Shown here: piece after piece, positions 7,227 through 10,728 of the stretch
How the letters are laid out: each line of letters starts with the position of its first letter
Position numbering within the stretch: position 1 is the stretch's first letter
Source of the DNA: Deltaproteobacteria bacterium
Lineage (GTDB): Bacteria; Desulfobacterota; DSM-4660; Desulfatiglandales; Desulfatiglandaceae
DNA length: 10,728 bases
Assembly (NCBI GenBank): GCA_019314425.1
Contig: JAFCZI010000052.1
Coordinates: 1 to 10,728, forward strand
Direction of reading: 5' to 3'
Notes under the pieces: model-generated
What the model saw: the letters and a program-made list of their open reading frames with translations, nothing else
Told to the model about the DNA's origin: nothing
The model's database searches: none
Position numbers and translations under genes: made by a program

Positions 7227-9560
7227 TTACACCGTGATCTCAACAATCGTCATCGTGTCGTTGCCGAAGATGTCCACCACCTTGACCGCGAGCTTGCGCC
7301 GCCCCGGCGCGCATTCGTGGAACACGCTCTTTAGTTCCAGGGAGCGGTCTTTCTTTATTCTGAAGGATTGCCACTCGTTCTCGAAAATGAAATCTCCGGT
7401 CCAGCGTTCCTCCCACTCCCCGTTGTCTTCGTCTTGCACCCGGATGATCTCGCGCTTGTTCTCAAAATCGAAATCCACCGCCCAGTAGTCGATCCAGTCG
7501 GTCCAGCTTTTTGTGAGCGCCTCACGGTTGACGATGTCGTTCTTATCCTTGCTCACCTTCACGATCTGTCCTTTCTCCACAACAATCCGACTGCCCTTGT
7601 TTTTGATGGCCGCCTCGGCATTGGCAATCGAGTCCTGGGAATAGAATACCGAAAAATCGGTCAACTCCACCGCCACGGCACATTGGCGTTTATTCGCGTT
7701 TATTAGCGGTTTGACTTCGATAAATGAAACATCATGGAACACTACCTGGTTCTTCTCCACGGCTCGCTTATCGAACACCTCGGCCGGGATGTACTTGGGC
7801 GCAATGTCGATCCCCTTGGTGCGCGCCTCGTCCAGCACGTTCGGGAAGAGACCCATCTCAAATTCAAAGCCGAGGATGTCCACCTTCGTAATGTGCTTCT
7901 TTCGGCATTCCAGGATGATTTCCTCGACGAACAGGCGGGTCACGGGCAGGTTGACCGGACCGACGGCGATCAGCCGCCCGGCCTTCTTGCCGTTGAAACA
8001 GGCGAAATTCTCCACCTTTTCCGCCCGGTAGGCGCGCAGGATCAGATCCACGAATGCTTTTTCTTTCTCTTCTCTGCGGTGACGTTGAATTTCTTCTCGT
8101 GTTGGTTGATTAACCGCTAATACACGCGAATCAACGCCAATATCTTTTTCAGATTCGCGTCCATTTGCGTTTATTCGCGGTTCCATTCCGATATAATGCT
8201 GCCGCTCGTACTTGCCGAGGTTGAGAATCTCAAAGGCCCGGTAGTCCTTGCCGTCATCCTTGAGCCCGCGCTGAACCCCGATCATGCGCTTGCGGGTGGT
8301 GTGGATGCCAAACTTGCCCAGATCACTGACAATCCACTTGCGCCCGAGTTTTTCGGCGACGGCGGCCGTGGTGCCGGAGCCGCAGAAGAAATCGGCGATG
8401 AGATCGCCTTCGTTTGACGAGGCTTTGATGATTCGTTCGAGGAGGGCTTCGGGTTTTTGGGTGGGGTAGCCAACTTTTTGGACCGCCGAAGCCTGTAACG
8501 CAGATATATCAGTCCAGACAGTTCCGACAAGCGAGCCCTTCGACTCATCCAGATACAACTTGGTAGCAGGGCGTTTTGATAGATTATCAGGATAGTAAAT
8601 TCTGCCGGCCTTATCCAATTCACCCATTTTCTCTCTCGAATATCTCCAACCCTTCTTTGGAGGGTGAAAACCTTTCCATTCGTACATCATGTTTGGTCGA
8701 GGGTTTGGACTATCTATTGGTCCCAGTCGATAACGGCGACCATCTGGGTCTGTAAATCTATAACGAACCTCTACATCTTCATCTTTTTGTGCGATGTACT
8801 GAGGGTTCCAAATAAGTTGATCGCTTTTTGAGTAATGGAAGATTGTGTCGGCGATAGCAGCCCAAGACTTGGCATCGTTATGTGTTCTTGTTCGTCTCCA
8901 TGTAATCTCGTTAACAAACTGCCGTCCATCAAAAACTTCGTTTAACGCGAGGCGGATAAAGGCATTCACCCGCCAATCGCAATGCACATAGATACTCCCA
9001 TCCTCGGCCAGCAAATCCCGCATGAGAACCAGCCGCTCGTAGATCATGGCAATGAAGGAATCCGCGCCCTTGCCCCAGGTGTCGCGGTAGGCGATTTCTT
9101 CGAGGATGTTGGGTTTCTTGGTGAAGGTGTCGCCGCCGATCTCGATATCCATTGAGAAATCCGCGCCCACGTCAAAGGGCGGGTCGATATAGATCAGTTT
9201 CAGACCGCCCTGGGCCTCGATCTCCTCCCGCAACGGCCCGTTCTTCAACGACGAGAGAATCAGCTTGTTGTCGTCCCAAATGAGTTTATTCGTCCAGCCT
9301 TTGAGCTGCCGCCCGCGCTCGTCAAAAAAGGACATCTGGGCTTTGGTGTCCTCCGGCTTTTCGGCCCACGGCTCATCCACCTGCTCGATCACCTGAAACG
9401 GGAGAACGATATTGCATCCCTCGCCGGTTTTGCCGTTCCAGACCAGTTCCACCTCGCGCTTGTCTTCGAACAAGAGAAACCGGTATTTGTCCGGCAACGG
9501 CTTATCCGCTTCGATATAGCGGATGATCTCCTGCTGTTCCTGTGCGGTGAGTTTCGCCAT
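7227..9560 (-). CDS. mod: Type III DNA methyltransferase Mod subunit (adenine-N6, beta class)
   Basis: The modification and recognition subunit of a type III restriction-modification system; it transfers a methyl group from S-adenosylmethionine to adenine. Over its 777 residues the motif order is that of the beta class: catalytic motif [10 protein letters not shown] (123-130) first, a large central region likely holding the target recognition domain, then [13 protein letters not shown] (366-378) and the AdoMet-binding motif [12 protein letters not shown] (388-398). The ATG has AAAGGA eight bases upstream. Two stretches look inserted: residues ~460-484, encoded by the 71-base palindrome at 8112-8182, and residues ~617-626, encoded by the repeat arm at 7682-7711. 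Both keep the frame and lie after the catalytic core. Because res is truncated, Mod probably now acts as an orphan methyltransferase. The recognition sequence cannot be read from the protein. Confidence 0.93.
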   Translation of the reverse strand: MAKLTAQEQQEIIRYIEADKPLPDKYRFLLFEDKREVELVWNGKTGEGCNIVLPFQVIEQVDEPWAEKPEDTKAQMSFFDERGRQLKGWTNKLIWDDNKLILSSLKNGPLREEIEAQGGLKLIYIDPPFDVGADFSMDIEIGGDTFTKKPNILEEIAYRDTWGKGADSFIAMIYERLVLMRDLLAEDGSIYVHCDWRVNAFIRLALNEVFDGRQFVNEITWRRTRTHNDAKSWAAIADTIFHYSKSDQLIWNPQYIAQKDEDVEVRYRFTDPDGRRYRLGPIDSPNPRPNMMYEWKGFHPPKKGWRYSREKMGELDKAGRIYYPDNLSKRPATKLYLDESKGSLVGTVWTDISALQASAVQKVGYPTQKPEALLERIIKASSNEGDLIADFFCGSGTTAAVAEKLGRKWIVSDLGKFGIHTTRKRMIGVQRGLKDDGKDYRAFEILNLGKYERQHYIGMEPRINANGRESEKDIGVDSRVLAVNQPTREEIQRHRREEKEKAFVDLILRAYRAEKVENFACFNGKKAGRLIAVGPVNLPVTRLFVEEIILECRKKHITKVDILGFEFEMGLFPNVLDEARTKGIDIAPKYIPAEVFDKRAVEKNQVVFHDVSFIEVKPLINANKRQCAVAVELTDFSVFYSQDSIANAEAAIKNKGSRIVVEKGQIVKVSKDKNDIVNREALTKSWTDWIDYWAVDFDFENKREIIRVQDEDNGEWEERWTGDFIFENEWQSFRIKKDRSLELKSVFHECAPGRRKLAVKVVDIFGNDTMTIVEITV
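7682..7711 (-). repeat. 30-base repeat arm inside mod, in frame
   Basis: On the minus strand the 10-mers are AACCGCTAAT, AAACGCGAAT and AAACGCCAAT, the same family as the arms around the GxxExxY gene. It has no inverted partner nearby. It contributes residues [10 protein letters not shown] (617-626) to Mod without breaking the frame. Confidence 0.85.
8112..8182. repeat. 71-base palindromic repeat inside mod, in frame
   Basis: Two inverted arms of the 10-mer repeat: AACCGCTAAT, ACACGCGAAT, CAACGCCAAT on the plus strand (8112-8141), and AACCGCGAAT, AAACGCAAAT, GGACGCGAAT on the minus strand (8153-8182). They are separated by 11 bases containing a T5 run. Over 31 bases the arms match at 24 positions. 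Mod residues ~460-484 (from [10 protein letters not shown] to DSRVLAVNQ) are encoded by it, with no stop codon. The layout is that of the GxxExxY unit without its gene. Confidence 0.88.
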
Positions 9561-9578
9561 TCAATTATCCTTTGTTCT

Positions 9579-9873
9579 TCATTCTGCCGGTACGTTCGGA
9601 GCGTGGAGCTGGATTAAAAATATAACCGGGCTAACCGGCATTTTTCGCATAGCGAAGCGGCGCGAATTGTTTTGACCAACAGCGCCCCATCAAAAAAAAC
9701 AACCGTGACAGCCGGAGGAGATCGTAAAAATCCTTCACCCGGCTGTTTTGCATACTCAGACGAACCGCGGCCTGTGTCTTTTCCAACACAACTGTTTCTT
9801 TCGGATAGTCCCGAACACGGGCAGCGGGCATTTCCAGGGGAAGATGAAGTAAACGAATACCTTGTAACCACAC
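9579..9873 (-). pseudogene. AbiEii-type nucleotidyltransferase toxin, C-terminal remnant
   Basis: A decayed piece of the toxin of AbiE-type abortive-infection / toxin-antitoxin systems, whose known members are nucleotidyltransferases. On the minus strand, 9694-9873 reads LEMPAARVRDYPKETVVLEK, then TQAAVRLSMQNSRVKDFYDL, the conserved segment of the family's C-terminal half. At a run of eight T (plus-strand A8, 9692-9699) the similarity moves to another frame that continues FFDGALLVKTIRAA, as expected if one T was lost. A possible second shift leads to RFAMRKMPVSP and a stop at 9579-9581, 18 bases before the mod start; this part is less certain. The N-terminal half with the nucleotidyltransferase motif and the AbiEi antitoxin gene are absent. 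An in-frame TGA lies just upstream of 9873. It cannot be functional. Confidence 0.75.
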
Positions 9874-9880
9874 AGTTCAT

Positions 9881-10176
9881 AAAAGTTCAAAGGCTTTTCC
9901 GGCGGCCTTGATGAAAGCCCTAAAGGCTTCACAGGGCCACCTATTAGCCGGAGAACATCAAAACCAATGGTAACTACTCACGTAGTCAGGTTGAAGGTAT
10001 TTAAACTGAAGGGGTCAAAAGAACGCAATTGCCACCCTTTGGCGAGGAAACAGCAGGTTTTTGCGCCAAATATGGTAACATCTCAATACATTCGGGTCGG
10101 GTTAGGCGGCAGCGATTTTACCCGAACTTTTTGAGATGTTACCAGCCTGCAGCCTAACCAGCTTGAATAGTTGCAA
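9881..10176. other. Non-coding stretch between AbiEii remnant and membrane-protein gene
   Basis: No open frame with recognisable similarity or a ribosome binding site was found in these ~300 bases. The left part has a small hairpin-forming segment (ACTACTCACGTAGT, near 9973-9986). The right part holds the interleaved inverted repeats at 10074-10159. A perfect 12-base palindrome, TAGTTGCAACTA, lies at 10168-10179 and covers the stop codon of the next gene. Confidence 0.5.
10074..10159. repeat. Two interleaved inverted repeats
   Basis: Repeat A pairs 10074-10097 with 10120-10143: 24-base arms, 21 of 24 matching, starting GGTAACATCTCAA and ending TTCGGGT. Repeat B pairs 10100-10113 (GGTTAGGCGGCAGC) with 10146-10159, 12 of 14 matching. 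The order is A, B, A', B', with a 26-base offset in both halves. There is no T-tract, so this is not an ordinary terminator. It could be the remains of a small non-autonomous mobile element or a structured nucleic acid. No transposase gene is near. Confidence 0.7.
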
Positions 10177-10728
10177 CTAATGGTCTTCCAGCCGGAGCCC
10201 CCATCCTTCAAACATGTACATTATCGCAAAGCCATACCACAGGGTATATATCACATAGAAGATTAAAGAAAAGGCAACAACCCCCAACCGATCGCTTATC
10301 TTTTGAGGTTCGATTTTGTAATAGTTGTAAGAGGTTTCTACGCCCTTTTTTTTCAAAGTCATAACAGCCTTGGCCGCCTCAAACTTTTTCTGCCTTTTAA
10401 GATCCTTGTCCATCTCTTTACAGGCCTGCCACCAGTTATACAGAGCCTGCCGTTCATTGTAGCCATACTTGGCTACAATGGTTTTGCCGTCATTCCTGTA
10501 CATACTGTCCGCGTCATTCAGGCAGTTATTAAGGATCTTGCCGAAATCGCCGGTGACCTTTAATTTGTTTTCCGACACTTCAACCGCCGCGCCTGATTTC
10601 CTGAATAATAAGGCTGTCTGTTCCGCGTGCTCTTTGTCACTTAAATTGAGAGTCATGCTGACTGATTTACCTATGAATCGGTCTGTTTCCTGTTTGACTT
10701 TTGGTATATAGTATGCCGACCCTTTTGA
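10177..10728 (-). CDS. Unrecognised single-pass membrane protein (5' end probably outside window)
   Basis: I do not recognise this protein. From the ATG at 10656 it has 159 residues. However, the frame stays open for 24 more codons to the window edge (upstream residues include YYIPKVKQETDRFIGKSVSM), and the ATG has only a weak AGGT about 14 bases upstream. The true start is probably further upstream, outside the window. Counted from the ATG, residues 1-60 are soluble and mixed. Residues ~62-108 are highly charged and helical, with several Lys/Arg (KEMDKDLKRQKKFEAAK). One hydrophobic, aromatic-rich segment at 124-149 (LGVVAFSLIFYVIYTLWYGF...) is a likely membrane helix near the C-terminus. The positive charges before the helix suggest a cytoplasmic N-terminal domain. 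There is no signal peptide at the ATG. It ends with TAG inside a 12-base palindrome. Confidence 0.65.
   Translation of the reverse strand, partial: SKGSAYYIPKVKQETDRFIGKSVSMTLNLSDKEHAEQTALLFRKSGAAVEVSENKLKVTGDFGKILNNCLNDADSMYRNDGKTIVAKYGYNERQALYNWWQACKEMDKDLKRQKKFEAAKAVMTLKKKGVETSYNYYKIEPQKISDRLGVVAFSLIFYVIYTLWYGFAIMYMFEGWGLRLEDH

Noticed and set aside
6793..8182. The regularly built repeat arms considered as a CRISPR array.
   Set aside because: The units are 10 bases, inverted rather than direct, without unique 30-40 base spacers, and lie in coding sequence.
9973..9986. Small hairpin ACTAC/GTAGT beside the AbiEii remnant.
   Set aside because: Only five base pairs with a four-base loop; compatible with chance and with no clear role.
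10101..10158. GTTAGGC (10101-10107) and GCCTAAC (10152-10158) resemble the core sites of an integron attC.
   Set aside because: The order is inside out: an attC begins with RYYYAAC and ends with GTTRRRY. No matching outer partner was found on either side and no integrase is present.

Overview
The window looks like part of the chromosome of an anaerobic bacterium, most likely a sulfate-reducing or syntrophic Desulfobacterota (former Deltaproteobacteria). This is inferred from a lone 2-hydroxyacyl-CoA dehydratase-type activase, a large PEP-synthase-like protein with an unusual C-terminus, moderate GC, and many decayed defence genes and small repeats. No rRNA, tRNA, CRISPR array or intact transposase gene was seen.

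Layout. Bases 1-2593 (+ strand) hold three housekeeping-type genes: the 3' part of a PAS-type sensor histidine kinase whose ATPase boxes are eroded, an acyl-CoA dehydratase activase, and endonuclease IV (nfo). A 216-base convergent gap follows. Bases 2810-5428 (- strand) encode a PEP-synthase-like phosphotransferase with a normal ATP-grasp half and swivelling His domain but a C-terminal 270 residues that do not look like the usual PEP-binding barrel.

Bases 5527-9560 (- strand) are a damaged type III restriction-modification locus, read mod, GxxExxY gene, res. The methyltransferase (Mod) is full length. The restriction subunit (Res) stops just after helicase motif III and runs into the 3' end of a decayed S23 / four-helix-bundle gene, so Mod is probably an orphan. 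A GxxExxY nuclease-fold gene sits between mod and res. It is enclosed by inverted copies of a 30-base repeat made of three 10-base units (NNMCGCNAAT). The same repeat occurs twice more inside mod, in frame: once as a single arm and once as a 71-base palindrome. This coding-invasive repeat family, apparently linked to the GxxExxY gene, is the most interesting signal here.

Bases 9579-9873 (- strand) are the frameshifted C-terminal remnant of an AbiEii-type toxin. Bases 9881-10176 contain no gene but hold two interleaved inverted repeats. The window ends with an unrecognised single-pass membrane protein (- strand) whose frame stays open to the right edge. Overall, a conserved housekeeping segment abuts an eroding defence island.
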